Shown: positions 27,501-38,039, counted from the first letter of the stretch. The stretch is DNA of 64,000 nucleotides from Marisa cornuarietis (GCA_004794655.1 SMMW01000557.1:124001-188000), one strand, 5' to 3'. A program made the numbers and translations. The notes: generated by a model not told the origin, from the sequence alone.

Positions 27501-28378
27501 AAAATAGAATCGCGTCCTATCCGTGAAAACCTCGATGTAAAGCCCCCACCCAGCCGTGTGCAAAACTCGGAAAGGTCCCACCAGGGCCTGCTAACCCTGC
27601 TAAGTGCGGTATATTGCAGCGTGAGAATAGGCCTTAAGTTTTACCTAAGTCGTGACGTCACGATGTTGTGCTCAAATTGATGGAGTCCTTGAGAACGTAT
27701 ACATATCCCTACACAATCCTGACGTATGTGTTGCTGTTCTTTTTCTGTGTAGACGAGTATCTCGGTAACGGAAGGAGGGAATTTACCCTGATTTTGGAAA
27801 ATAATAGTATCCTGCACTGAGCTCGTTTTTACCCAGTAAAAAGCAAAAAAGTTGCACCCCACTAGTTCATTAACCATAAAGAATAGTCTGTATCTATGAT
27901 CATCTATTATTTTTTATTTTTTTTTAATCCTGCATTTATTTACTTGATATTGGTGTCTGGTAAGTGGATGAGTGACTGGTTGAAATCATTTTGGTTAGTT
28001 CATGAGTAACTGGTTTGTTATTTTCATTTATTGTTTTCAATGATTATGACATTTTTGACGAGCTTTAGTGCTGTAAGATTGTCAAGAGATGCAACAAAAG
28101 AGCAAGTGAGATCAAAAGAAGAAAAAAGATGAGACAGAACGAAATTAAGGATGGAGAGAGGGAGGGATCAGCATAACCACCTGATGGCGCCGTCGTTAGA
28201 GACGGCGGCGGCTATGCAGTCTATAGGGGTGCCCACGTACTGCCCGCCCCCTACAAAGACTGCGAAGATGATGAGCATGGTGGTGGTGTACAGATGGCTC
28301 AGACGATCCGCGCGGTCGTCGTCGTTGCTACCCTGCAGCTTGGTGTACGTCGTGAAGCCAGCGACGATGGCGTTGATC
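22947..28378 (-). CDS. Innexin gene B, six coding exons (5' end incomplete)
   Basis: Spliced coding sequence of a second innexin: exons 28378-28181, 25918-25714, 25494-25351, 24871-24656, 24230-24005 and 23155-22947. All introns are GT-AG and phases agree at each join. The product is 398 residues, starting [14 protein letters not shown] and ending with a TGA at 22949-22947. TM1 is about 27-44. Loop 1 has Cys54 and Cys73, and YYQWV is at 99-103. TM2 is about 104-122, TM3 about 199-221, loop 2 has Cys258 and Cys275, and TM4 is about 286-311. The C-terminal [20 protein letters not shown] block matches gene A closely. No initiator is present in the first exon, which needs two upstream bases to complete a codon ending in G. 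Loop 1 lacks the CW.P..FTGA motif present in gene A and is one residue longer; NDDDW is NDDDR here. No frameshift or stop was seen, so it looks functional. Confidence 0.9.
23167..23298. repeat. 30-bp minisatellite abutting innexin B exon 6
   Basis: Four full units of 30 bp starting AACATACAGCTGTCTAGTTC at 23167, 23197, 23227 and 23257, plus a partial unit. It lies in the intron, 11 bases from the exon 6 acceptor AG. Confidence 0.92.
24005..24230 (-). CDS. Innexin B exon 5 (loop 2, TM4)
   Basis: 226 bases. The acceptor is GTGTCTGCAG and the donor is GTATTCG followed by GTAAAG. An alternative GT six bases earlier (AAG|GTATTC) would break the frame into exon 6. It encodes [11 protein letters not shown], both loop-2 cysteines, [18 protein letters not shown] and TM4. 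Confidence 0.92.
24388..24520. repeat. Compound CT/CA/CACG repeat in innexin B intron
   Basis: CT, CA, CGCA and CACG tracts lie between exons 4 and 5 of innexin B (roughly 24380-24520). Confidence 0.92.
24656..24871 (-). CDS. Innexin B exon 4 (TM3, start of loop 2)
   Basis: 216 bases, phase 0 at both ends. The acceptor is ATCGGTGACAG and the donor is CCTAAG followed by GTAACC. It encodes [22 protein letters not shown]3 and [11 protein letters not shown], ending at SPYFPK. This matches the gene A segment ending SPRFPK. Confidence 0.92.
25351..25494 (-). CDS. Innexin B exon 3 (cytoplasmic loop)
   Basis: 144 bases, phase 0 at both ends. The acceptor is CTGTGGCAG and the donor is CAGAAG followed by GTAAGA. 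It encodes [11 protein letters not shown] through [14 protein letters not shown] to VRIRQK, colinear with the gene A cytoplasmic loop (YLDRWLEAHRRYTF). Confidence 0.92.
25714..25918 (-). CDS. Innexin B exon 2 (loop 1, YYQWV, TM2)
   Basis: 205 bases. The acceptor is TTTGCGTTGCAG and the donor is GGCAAG followed by GTTGGC. It encodes [16 protein letters not shown], then [19 protein letters not shown], the strongest innexin signature in the gene. It finishes the split Arg codon and ends in phase 0. Confidence 0.92.
26129..27634 (+). mobile_element. Dimeric PIF/Harbinger-type MITE in innexin B intron
   Basis: The outer ends are perfect 22-bp inverted repeats (26129-26150 and 27613-27634, containing CTATTCTCACGCTGCAAT), flanked by the 3-bp duplication TAA (26126-26128 and 27635-27637) typical of PIF/Harbinger. 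Inside are two direct copies: 26129-26871, which lacks the last 13 bases of its right terminus, and 26875-27634. Each carries the start of a transposase-like frame on the plus strand (from [20 protein letters not shown] in copy 2). It continues with a basic KRRKKR stretch and [20 protein letters not shown], which resembles the N-terminal region of Harbinger transposases. No catalytic part is present, so the element is non-autonomous. Confidence 0.85.
28181..28378 (-). CDS. Innexin B exon 1 of those recognised (N-terminal region, TM1, start of loop 1)
   Basis: 198 bases. The acceptor is AACTGACAG before G-ATC-AAC; the donor is CATCAG followed by GTGGTT. The donor is weaker than the others, but the split codon AG|G fits the next exon. 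It encodes [20 protein letters not shown] and the first loop-1 cysteine, DC, followed by an atypical Ala-rich stretch. Confidence 0.85.
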
Positions 28379-31300
28379 CTGTCAGTTAATTGAAGGAGGA
28401 AAATTGTGATGCACAGAACTTAGGCAGAAGAGCTGATTTGAGTTGAATTTTTTTTCCTTTTACATTCCTAGTTATTTACAGTTTGAAAGCCCACAGCCTG
28501 TATAAAATAATTGTCTCTTCGTTTCAAAGTATTCCTGGATTTACTGTTAATCTTAAGAAACAAAATAACTATTTGTAATTCCACGTGCTCTTAAAAGATA
28601 CATTTTAGGCAATTCTTTAAATTGCTTATCAAATAAAACCTAGCGAGTAAATAAAAAAGAGATAGAAAAATAGAAACAGCGGGTTAGTTTAAACAAGAAT
28701 TAGTTTAGTTTTCAAACAAAAATGTTAAATGTGAAAAAACGAAAATTCCCCTCAGTACTTTGTGGTCACAAGTCAGACATAACAGGAGATAGGCATGTAT
28801 CACTGATAGGTGTTTGCAGGCTTTGATGCAAAGTGAAATTTGTATTTGTGAGCACGTTCGAATAATTGTTGAAGACAATGTACGTTTCTCAAGCTACAGA
28901 AGTTGAGCTTTCCTTCTCACCACTTCTTGTAAGTTCCTTAATATTTTGTACTCCCTGATAACTATCGTTGAGATTGTATGCTACAGCAACGTTCCACAGT
29001 ATACGTTTTGAACGCGCGCGCGCGCACGCACGCACGCACACACACACACGTGTCCACGTGCGAAAGAGTGTCATTGAAAGCAAGTCTGATAACAGTCACT
29101 TTTATGTGGCTTTACCCTTGTCCCCTTACAAAACCCAGCAGTGAACTCTGCGATAAACTCACATTAGCATTTAAAATTTGTCTGCATTTAAGGCGATTTG
29201 AAATTTACATACAAGAGTTGTTTTGATCGGGATGCCAGTTTAGGGTCTAGACCTCGTAAGTACCATACGATTTGAATTCATGTTTTTAAAAATAAAACTT
29301 AATCAAACAACGTCTCGTGTTCTTTCACAGCGTCGTTTACTGCAACTGTAATAAAAACGGCGATGGTGTTCAGTACATCTTTCCCAACAGTCTCACTGTT
29401 TCCTTCCACACAAAACTTTGACAGGACCAGCCAGGCACTGCCTTTACAGAGACAAATGGAAAAGTGCTGTGTATACCAAAGCCGACTGGATTTTCTATAC
29501 AACCTCCACTCACAGAATGAATTGTAGTTGACAGATAATAATATTGTCCTCGTCGTTGACATAGTCTCTGTTTGAAGACAGTTCCAGGAATTTAAATGAC
29601 GACAACCTTTTCGAGCGTGTGTGGTGGGGAAGGGGGGGGGAGATAAGGAAAGGAAGAGGTATTCCCGTAAATTCTCATAAATGTAACATTTTTTTTAAAT
29701 ATTGAGAGTTAATCACGCACAAGGCATGAGTGAACAAATCGTGACTATCTTTATCTCACAAATCAGAAAAGGCATATGTGGTGTATACAGTAAAAACATC
29801 TTAGAACAGTGATCAAGCTTGTGGAGAAAAGAATTTAATCTGATACATGTTTCAACACAATTTACAAGAAAATAACATGTAATACTAATAATAGATATTG
29901 ATACTTGGCATCCGACATAAACAGTGGTATGTGTAATCCGACCGAATATTATTATGACTACTACTAGTAATAAAGTGAACTTCTATAGTGCCATATCCCA
30001 GCCATATGGACAGGGTTCATGGCGCTTTACAAAAAACAGACGATAAGTAAGATGATGAAGTGGCAGGCCTGTTGTTCTGAAGATGACAGCCTGTTCTTAC
30101 ATCAAGATATCGATGGGTCACAATGTAGATATACAGACTGTGCAATCATTTGTCAAATAACATCAATAAAATAAATAAGAACGTGACTGAAATCGTCAGG
30201 AGATTGGTGGTTTAGTATTGTTCGTTGTTCTCGAAAGATTTCCAACGCCTTTGTTATATTTATAGAAATTTAAATTTGTCCATTTTGTTTACCAGTCTTT
30301 ACCTTACATTAATAACTCGGGTTCATTATTATATACTAATACTAGATATACAGATATGCTGAACGGCTGCCACTGGAAGTGGAAGACTTCATATGTTGTT
30401 GAGACTCGCGTCAGAAACTATAACTCTCAAGTAATAAAAAGTCAGCCACAGTTCCAAGAAGTTATTGCCTGAAAAAAACCACATGGGGTTGGGGAGTTTG
30501 GAAATGTCCAGAATGGAGGGTATTAACAGTTCGCCTCCTCTGAGCTACTGGAGGGACTAGACGCTAATTTTATGACACATTGTGACAAGCTGGAGGCGAG
30601 AGGTAAACGGCTAACATAATAGATGGGGATAACTAAGTGTCCAAACACCAGCCTACAGTAACTACGGTTGGATTTTTTTTTAAATTTCAAGCCACGGTTT
30701 AGAGTGCGACTTGGAGAGGGAGATGTATAATTAAACATGGAATGGTTCACAGGGAGAAGGTACGAGCGTGCTTCTTCCGTCACAGCATTCGCACGATTGT
30801 GGAAACAGGTGACTGGACTCTGCACTCTATTTTCGTAAAGTTTCAAGAAAACAAATTTCACGAACATGGTACAACCAGTTATTCGAAACTTAAGTAACTA
30901 TTACAATTACGATCTCTGAGACTCTGATCACAGTAATAACCATTTAGCCCCCATCTTACTCTCATCACTCATCTACACCATAACATCGCTTCTCAATACC
31001 CATTTTGGAACTGTGGATGATTGAATGGCATGACTATGCTTAAGACATAATGCTTTTGACTGGTGACGACAGCTGTGACATGAGCTAGAGCTGAACAGTA
31101 CAGTTTCACTGGCCAGGTTTGACTGTTACCACGATCAGACCCGTTCTAGAACCACTGTTCTTCTGTTCTGGTCAAGGATGGCCACGCGCATGCACACAAG
31201 GACCAACGCATGAACACGCACACACACACACACTCGTGCTATAGGCGAAAGAAAAAGTGTCGTCGGAATGTTCATCGAAAAAAAAACAACAGATCGCAGA

Positions 31301-31668
31301 TATGATCAGAGGGCGAACCCTTCTCATATTTCATTGAATTATGGGGACAGAAAACAATTGTAGGTACAATACGAAGAAGACAACAAGTACGCACGTAACT
31401 GAGTTGTTACTTAGGAAGTTTCTAACTATTGCTAACACACAGAGAGGTTCATTATCCTAGTCTTTTCCTTCCCAGTGTGAAAGAATAAGTTTCTATTTGA
31501 AGCTCTACTATATATTATAAAGATAACATTTTACAGCGCCAAGTAATACAAATGTGAAAGTACAAAAAAGCAAATCTCCAACAAGGCTATTCCAAGGAAA
31601 CCTACATCGCCAAGGCAACCAGATCTCCCAACAATTACTCGTTGCTGACAATGCGAGACTAGGCATAA
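28379..31668. other. Region between innexin A and innexin B
   Basis: It should hold the 5' end of gene B if that gene has its own promoter. No convincing initiator exon with the required phase was found. CTAAT before GTGAGTTT (near 29160 on the minus strand) could form a split ATG with the G of exon 1, but nothing else supports it. TAGTGCCATATCCCAG and GGCGCTTTACA near 29990-30030 look like a dispersed mollusc-type repeat tail. Confidence 0.45.
29013..29050. repeat. CG/CGCA/CA tract
   Basis: GCGCGCGCGCGC followed by ACGCACGCACGCACAC; a Z-DNA-prone sequence. Confidence 0.9.
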
Positions 31669-31680
31669 TTTTTTTTTTTT
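31669..31680 (-). other. A12 tract downstream of the innexin A stop codon
   Basis: Read in the gene's direction, a run of 12 A begins about 50 bases after the stop codon, with AATACA (a known variant polyadenylation signal) a few bases before it. No AATAAA was found close downstream. This may be the footprint of a reverse-transcribed mRNA tail. Long A/T runs are common in this window, so chance is a real alternative. Confidence 0.4.
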
Positions 31681-31730
31681 ACATATGTATTAAAGGTTTC
31701 TTGTGCTGACTCAAGCTGGTTCAGGTTGCA

Positions 31731-32936
31731 TCAGGCTGGCGACTCGTGGGTGTAGTCGCTATCGCCGACGCCGGTCTTGTGGCTCATGGGCTTGATCTTG
31801 TAGGTTTTCCACAACTCCAGAACCAGGTCCGACAGCAGGATATCGTTGGAATTTTTGGCAATGAGGCGCAAGACGAAGATGCCATCGTCACGCAGGTACT
31901 GGTCAGCGAACTGCCGCGCCAACTTCTTGTCGTCCTCGCCACGCAGCTCGTCAAGAATACGAAGGTACTTCTTGATGTACGCCACGCGGTTGAAGCGGAT
32001 AAGCGCGCGCCACAGCCAGAAGATGAAATTGCCTACCGTCAGCACGGCTACGAAGCAGAACCAGAACCAGAGAAACATGAAGATCTTCTCGTTGAAGAGG
32101 TTGATGGGCAACACGCACTGCACGGTGTAGCGCGGGATGTTGGACAGCTGCCGGATCTCGAAGTCGCAGAGGGTGACTTTCGGGAAGCGCGGCGACTCAC
32201 GCCAGGTGTGGTCATTGGCCAGACCGTTGAGGATCTCGAAACCATACAATGAGTACCAGCTGCCCATGAAACGGTTTAAGAAGAAGAACTGACAAATTAC
32301 ATTAATGACGTACAGCAGCTTGACGAAGATGTAGAGCCCCGTCAGGTAGGTGCCGTCTCGCTTGGCGCACAGAAAGCAGAATACCTTGGACACGCGCTGG
32401 CGCATGCGTACAAGGGCATTAAAGGTATACCGGCGGTGAGCCTCCAGCCAACGGTCCAAGTACAGCGAAATGTGCTTGATGGTCTCCTGCCGCTTGGCCG
32501 GGTCGCCGAACTGCGTGGACATGGTCATGTTGACGATCTCGTCCAGGTTAATGGCCGAGCCGCCGTTAAACATGCGCCAGATCAGGCACGGGAACTTGAA
32601 AAGGAAGGCCATGAACATGAGGATGACGGGAACCCACTGATAGTATGTCAGCTCCTTCGAATCGCGCAGGTGGTGTTCCCTGGGGATGGTCTCTTCCATG
32701 GGGATGTAGTAGGTGTTCTTCACCCAGCAGTACGACTTGGTGTAGGCGATAAAGGCCCCCGTGAAGTCGGCGGGGGTCCAGCACTCGATGGGGTTGCCCA
32801 CAAACTGACCGCCCGAAATGAAAAGAGCGAAGATGGCCAGCAAGATGACAGTAAAGATGTGGTTCAACCGGTCCACCCAGTCGTCGTCGTTGCTGCTCGT
32901 AAGTCTGGAGAAGGAGGCCCAGCCTCCCAAAATCAT
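31731..32936 (-). CDS. Innexin gene A, main coding exon (gap-junction / hemichannel protein)
   Basis: Innexins are four-pass membrane proteins that form invertebrate gap junctions and hemichannels. The frame gives 401 residues from the ATG at 32936-32934. A conserved NDDDWVDRLNH lies near residue 16, before TM1 (about 26-43). Extracellular loop 1 has Cys52 and Cys70. The family signature YYQWV (98-102) opens TM2 (about 102-121). TM3 is about 200-221, loop 2 has Cys257 and Cys274, and TM4 is about 285-308. The C-terminus ends in SDYTHESPA and a TGA at 31733-31731. Length and topology are those of a complete innexin. Gene B, about 3.4 kb away on the same strand, is a close paralogue but has five introns inside the stretch that is uninterrupted here. 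The exon starts after a polypyrimidine tract and AG at 32945-32944, so the true initiator may lie in an upstream exon; the best candidate is at 38268 and adds Met-Ser-Val-Ser. The family call is certain. Expression and the exact start are not shown. Confidence 0.95.
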   Translation of the reverse strand: MILGGWASFSRLTSSNDDDWVDRLNHIFTVILLAIFALFISGGQFVGNPIECWTPADFTGAFIAYTKSYCWVKNTYYIPMEETIPREHHLRDSKELTYYQWVPVILMFMAFLFKFPCLIWRMFNGGSAINLDEIVNMTMSTQFGDPAKRQETIKHISLYLDRWLEAHRRYTFNALVRMRQRVSKVFCFLCAKRDGTYLTGLYIFVKLLYVINVICQFFFLNRFMGSWYSLYGFEILNGLANDHTWRESPRFPKVTLCDFEIRQLSNIPRYTVQCVLPINLFNEKIFMFLWFWFCFVAVLTVGNFIFWLWRALIRFNRVAYIKKYLRILDELRGEDDKKLARQFADQYLRDDGIFVLRLIAKNSNDILLSDLVLELWKTYKIKPMSHKTGVGDSDYTHESPA

Positions 32937-32945
32937 CGAAACCCT
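32937..32945 (-). other. Splice acceptor and exon start upstream of innexin A ATG
   Basis: On the minus strand TTTTCTTGCCCTTTAG precedes GGTTTCG and the ATG. AG is at 32945-32944 and the exon opens at 32943. The seven exonic bases read xxG-GTT-TCG-ATG, so the frame stays open across the junction and needs two bases from an upstream exon. The junction aligns base for base with the acceptor of innexin B exon 1 (28378), where seven bases also precede the residue aligned to this Met. Confidence 0.85.
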
Positions 32946-33452
32946 AAAGGGCAAGAAAATGTTCGGCATAAATGATAAGTGTTCTTCTAACGTGGAGATG
33001 ATTGATTTGTAGTTCGACTGGCGTTACCGTGTTTGGTAATTGAAGGCGATTGTACGTTAGGACGATGCGAATCGGGACGGTTAGTTGCCTGTTGTTATTT
33101 AATGCTGTGTTAGGAACAAAGGCAATATGGCAACAAGAAGTTGAGGGGTAGTCAAACAAGTCAAACATAAAACTACAGTGATGCAGCACACAGTACGTCA
33201 GCAAACAGAAAATGCAAAAGAGACTAAAGGTACAACAGCCCAATGAAAGTATCTGTAGCTCCATAGAGGCCACCTAAAAAACTACAAAACAGAAATAAAC
33301 TCCGAGTGAAATACGTTTAAACAAGGAAAACAAGGAAATATATGAAAAAGTTTATGCGGATCTGCTGAAGCACAGGACATTTAAGCAAAGGTGATTAACT
33401 GTAAACTGTGCCGGGTATCAAGCGCAACATGTAGGAGCTTCACCCTTTAAAA

Positions 33453-33897
33453 CAGGGGTGGTGAACCATTTTAGTTCCAAGAGCCATTTGGATATTTTTA
33501 ATATCATTTGCGGGCGGTACAAACTTATCAGCTTAAAAATTAGCCTTCGATATTTGGTCAAGCCATTGTTTCGCCACAGCATGTAAGCCCTTTTGCAAGA
33601 TGTACATTCCCAGCCTGCCTAACACTGACTGTCCTCTGATTCAAAGCAACAGAGGCAGACGGACCATGGGGCAGCCGACAAGAAGCCTAGGTGTCTGTCC
33701 CGTGATGCATTCGTATGTGTCCCGTAATGGACGTTCTTTGCAAGTCACTTATATTTATGTTGTTATTATTATCATTCACTTAACATACATTTATATTGCT
33801 ATTAAAAATAATCTCTTGTATTTTGAGTCCTCTCTGCGGTTGCCCGAAAGAAACCGAATGATTTTACGGCCTGTGGGCTGGACTTTCACCACCCATA
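33453..33897. mobile_element. hAT-type non-autonomous element (MITE)
   Basis: Flanked by a perfect 8-bp target duplication CTTTAAAA (33445-33452 and 33898-33905), the hAT hallmark. The imperfect terminal inverted repeats are CAGGGGTGGTGAACC at the left and TATGGGTGGTGAAAG read inward from the right. It is 445 bp with no transposase. It lies upstream of innexin A, inside the proposed intron 1. Confidence 0.85.
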
Positions 33898-35249
33898 CTT
33901 TAAAAGGTAAGAATGGACCCCATAGTTATTACTACTCTGTTGGCACAAGATTACCTACTTTTGTCCTACAGGACGCCACAGATGGAGGCAGCCGGAATGG
34001 CAGGCGTGAGTGTGATCGTAGCTAACCAGGAGACTGGCAAGCTGCCTTAGCGGCTTAGTCCTCTCAAAAGTTACCTGGGATGCCAGAATGCCGAATGTCG
34101 TAAACTTTGTTGCCATATTGACTTTGCATCAATTACAAGAATACCATTATTACACATTCCATTTCTAGCTCGCTTTCTAGGTGTCCCAGTACAATTCCCT
34201 ACAGCTGATCCAGATATAATGAGTCACTGACTAATTACCTTAACTACCACACACGACACACTACAGTCGTCACTTATCTTTCTACACAAAAATGTCTCTC
34301 GCGGAGTGGAGCCCCGATGTTCTTGACATCCGAGAATCCGTTGATGTCTCTTCGTCGGTCGTTGCTGCCTCTTCCACGAGCACTGAGACGCTTGACACGA
34401 GCGTTGCGTCACCATGTCTCTCTCTCTCTTCCCCGTAGGCGGGACGGCTGTCACAGGTTAACAGCGCCTAACAAGAGACCAACGCTTATCTACCAGTCGC
34501 ATCCCTCTGGCCAAACGGCTACTGGTGTGATGAAGCGTTGAGCACTCTGCGATAGAGTGGGTCTTGACGCACCACTGGTCAGCTGTGCCGAAGTGGCCAC
34601 GATTTTCAAGACTAACTCAGCGAAGAATCTGAACAGCCTTGAACAGATTTCTGCTACAACCTTCTCCCTCGAGATTCCAGTGCGAAGACGCCGATTCCTC
34701 GACTGACACGAAGTTAAATCCTCGTCTCCAGCGATCGTCATATCTCGCGATTGGCTAAACACATCATACACACACTCACTGCCATTCCGTTACTTAGCTA
34801 TGGCCAATCACTACCTAGCTAGTACGTGATGGACAGGTGGTCACTGACTCTCTACACACCAATCTATGTACTACACAAAGAAGTTCTGTTTTAAAACATC
34901 GGTGAACGTGCTGTAAGGCTAGCAAGATGACATTAATTTCTGCAGAAAAAATAGAAATCTGCAAGGAGAGCTAAAGAGGCCTGTTACGGCTGACAGGAAA
35001 GAACCACTGCCGCAGAGACAGGACCACCATCTTGCCGCGTCTAACACAGCGATGGTGACCTCATGTTTCAACAGGTCAACGAGAGAGGTCACGTATTTGA
35101 TTGTTTGAGGTTACTCATCAGTCTGCTGTGTTAAATGAGAGAATTTGTTAACACTGAGGACCTGTAAAGTATAAATTCTTCTATCTTTACAGATAACAAC
35201 AAGACGAAACCACAATGTATCCACTTGAAATATCTATCAAAATAAATTA

Positions 35250-36720
35250 CCTGCAATAAATTTTTGACACTTATGGTTGAATTCATTTTTAAATGTTGGA
35301 CGATCAAGACAAATATCAGGAACAAGAAGAGTGCAAGGATCTGGCAGGAGATGAAGATTCTTTACTTGTTGGAAAGCCCCTTCGGCAGCCTGTAAATAAG
35401 GCAAATGCGTAGGGGTAAATGTTTTTGTTCCTTGCTTCAAATGGCATACAGAGCAGAGACTGATGATGAAAAACAGAACCTTGACAGGATTTCCAGAGTG
35501 CGTTTTTAATCGAAAGACATCGGGAGTGAAAGTTTCAGGCGGTACAGAGAAAGTGGGGATTCTCTGTCATCTACATAAAAACTTTGTATAGGAGGTGCAA
35601 GAGGTACCAAGACAGATACGGAGTTCGCGACGGTGAACAGGCCCCCATCTGATGGAGTCATAGTCTAGCTTGGAGTAGACAGGATACGATACAGACGAAG
35701 TAGCATCGTGCGGTCACCCAAACTGACATGGCCGACTACTCGAAGAATGTCTAAAGCTTTCTGACTTGAGAGGTGTAGACATTTGACGTGAGAAAAGAAG
35801 AATAGTTTGGGGTCAAAGATGACCACAAGAAGTTTCACATCCTGGGTCTCTTGAGTACCGTGCTGTTTATTGAGATGGGCAAGGGGGAATCGGTGTTTTA
35901 CGCCAAGTAAACAACTAAGGCTATATCACGGCAAGGCAGCAAGCCCTGTAAACAGATGCCACATGCAGAGAAAGAAAAGCGTGCCCAAGACGAGAGCTGA
36001 GCCCAGGACAGCCAACCCTCACTGTATTGGGGACAGGCGATAACCATTGCGCCACTGGACTGCCCTATTGAGATAGGCATGGGCAAACCCCCGCACTCCT
36101 GCACATTGGTAATGCAATCTGAAGACGGAATTGGAGGCATGGTAGAGATCTGCCTCCGAGGCATAGAGTAAATCATCTACATACCGAGGCTTTCAAACCT
36201 GAAGGGACCGTAAGACCGAATCTATTTTAATCCTGAAGAGGGCAAGGAAGAGAATGGTTCTGTTAGGGATGCCCATTTTCTGCTCCCAGGGATCGTAAAG
36301 AACATATCAGACACGATATTTCAAGAGGCGATGTGAGAGAATTTTTTTTCAATAACGAGTGGCATACGACACTGCAAGCCAAGAGAGTGAAGATCCAGCA
36401 GAATACCTTTCTTCCAAGGAGTGTCTTACACTTTCTTCCAATCAGCATCCTTAATAAATGCAATTTTGCACACAAATGCATCCCATATGAAAGTAACAAA
36501 AGGGATCAGGTGGTCCAGAGTGCTCTGATGTCGTCTGAAGCCAAATTGCAAGTCGAAGAGGAGATCTGAGACTCAACGTGCCAGATGAGACGATCATTCT
36601 CCATGTGTTCCAACGTTTTAAATAGACAACTAGTGAGAACGACAGGATGATAAAAATTTGGTTCAAAAGAATCTTTTCCAGGTTTTACAACTGCCTCTTT
36701 CCAGGAGGGAAAAGACATAC
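35250..36720 (-). mobile_element. Jockey-like non-LTR retrotransposon fragment, interrupted by a SINE
   Basis: Minus-strand remnants across shifting frames, in order. FPSWKEAVVKPGKDSFEPNF and LTSCLFKTLEHMENDRLIW (reverse transcriptase N-terminal motifs) come first. GFRRHQSTLDHLI and WKKGILLDLHSLGL follow, then the catalytic box YVDD at 36183-36172. After the SINE come KLLVVIFDPKLFFSHVKCLH and CHLKQGTKTFTPTHLPYLQA from the C-terminal part. Several frameshifts and stops show it is dead. The endonuclease part was not found. Confidence 0.8.
35881..36065 (-). mobile_element. tRNA-derived SINE inserted in the Jockey-like LINE
   Basis: Minus-strand element with a tRNA-like head (TGGCGCAATGGTTA as A box, GGGCTCAGCTCTCG as B-box-like region), a body with GCATGTGGCATCTG, and an end including GGTGTTTTACGCC read in reverse. 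It is flanked by 13-bp direct repeats TATTGAGAT(G/A)GGC at 35868-35880 and 36066-36078 that interrupt the LINE frame. The same family occurs at 59148-59353. Confidence 0.85.
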
Positions 36721-38039
36721 TCTCAAATAAAATTAAAGATGTCTAGAAGCGGGACCGTGTGCAAGGGTGACGACGTATAGTCGGATGGGACACCACCAGT
36801 GGTTCAAAAGTGAGCTGTGACTGTTAACTGCTTTCCTTTACACAAGCATACACTCGCTTTCTGGCAGAAACTGAAGAAGAAACTTGCAGCACAAGGGCGG
36901 CAGTAACGACCGCCAGAGATATATGGATGTCGTGTGCATGTGTACAAGATTGTGGTAATGGGAGATAATAATACCATAATTTATGGAAGTATGGATAGTA
37001 GATGATCTTGGAACACCCAGAGGTAAATTTTGAGAGTATATATATAGTTAAATACCTTGCATGTGTCTAATAAATAACTTTGATACTTCGAGTCCCAAGT
37101 CGTGTTGCTCTTTTGGAATGGTAAAGAGCAAAGAGAGGGGCTTGTGAGATGCGATGTTATTGTTTTAACTATGACCCACAAGTGATTATTATATTTTTCA
37201 TTAGTCTACAGTTACTTTGTTAACGTTGGTGGTCAGTTCAGGATATGACTTCCACCCTCACGTGCCCTGTTCCTCAGGCCAATGTCTCGCGTTTGAAGAG
37301 GAAATGTGGAACATAAGTTTTCAGACCGCCATTGTCGGTCCCAAGGCTGGATGAGAAAGGAGAGTTAGGCATAGGGCTAGCAACCATTTCCCATAAAAAA
37401 ACCTTATGCTACGGAAACGACAGCTAGAGAAGTAACCAGCTGGTAGGAGTGAAGCAGACCAGGCAAATGGCCCGATGACGGCAAGAGATCAGAGCCAAAT
37501 GGACGTCTCTGGTCCGACAGCGGAGCTCCTGACACCAAAACATCATATGCGAGTTGGTTGCTGGAATGTACGGACTTAATTCCAGACAGGAAGGATATCA
37601 CAAACAGTTAAAGAAACGAACAGCTACAACCTCACAATGCTCACAGTGGCAGAGGCCAGATGGACAGGTACAGGAAAACAGGTACTTAACTCCGGGAAAA
37701 CTATTATCCGTCCATTGTTAGAACGAAGCTAGGTGATAGTCCAAACCAGTATGTCCTGTTTTCAGGATGGTTGAGATATAATCGTACTTCCTTCACAATG
37801 CTTTTATAAATGTAATCTGTTATTTTTGTGGAAGTGATTGCATTAGGTACATATCTCTTGCATGTTTGATGATACACTGAGGAAAAGTGGTGTGTGGGTT
37901 GGCTGTCTATGGCATAAGATTGCATGACAGTCATACTATTGATATGTAGCACAACAATGGCAGGAGGAACTACCCAGCAAAACTGCAAAGAACATTACAT
38001 AAGTCTTTCGGCAGTTAGAGCACTTATGCGTCAGAGTAG

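Noticed and set aside
32937..32969. Upstream in-frame ATG (MPNIFLPFRVS...) as start of innexin A
   Set aside because: Most of these codons lie in the pyrimidine tract and AG of a strong splice acceptor, so they are intron.
31746..32975. Plus-strand frames opposite innexin A (168 and 179 codons)
   Set aside because: They are antisense shadows of the conserved innexin coding sequence.
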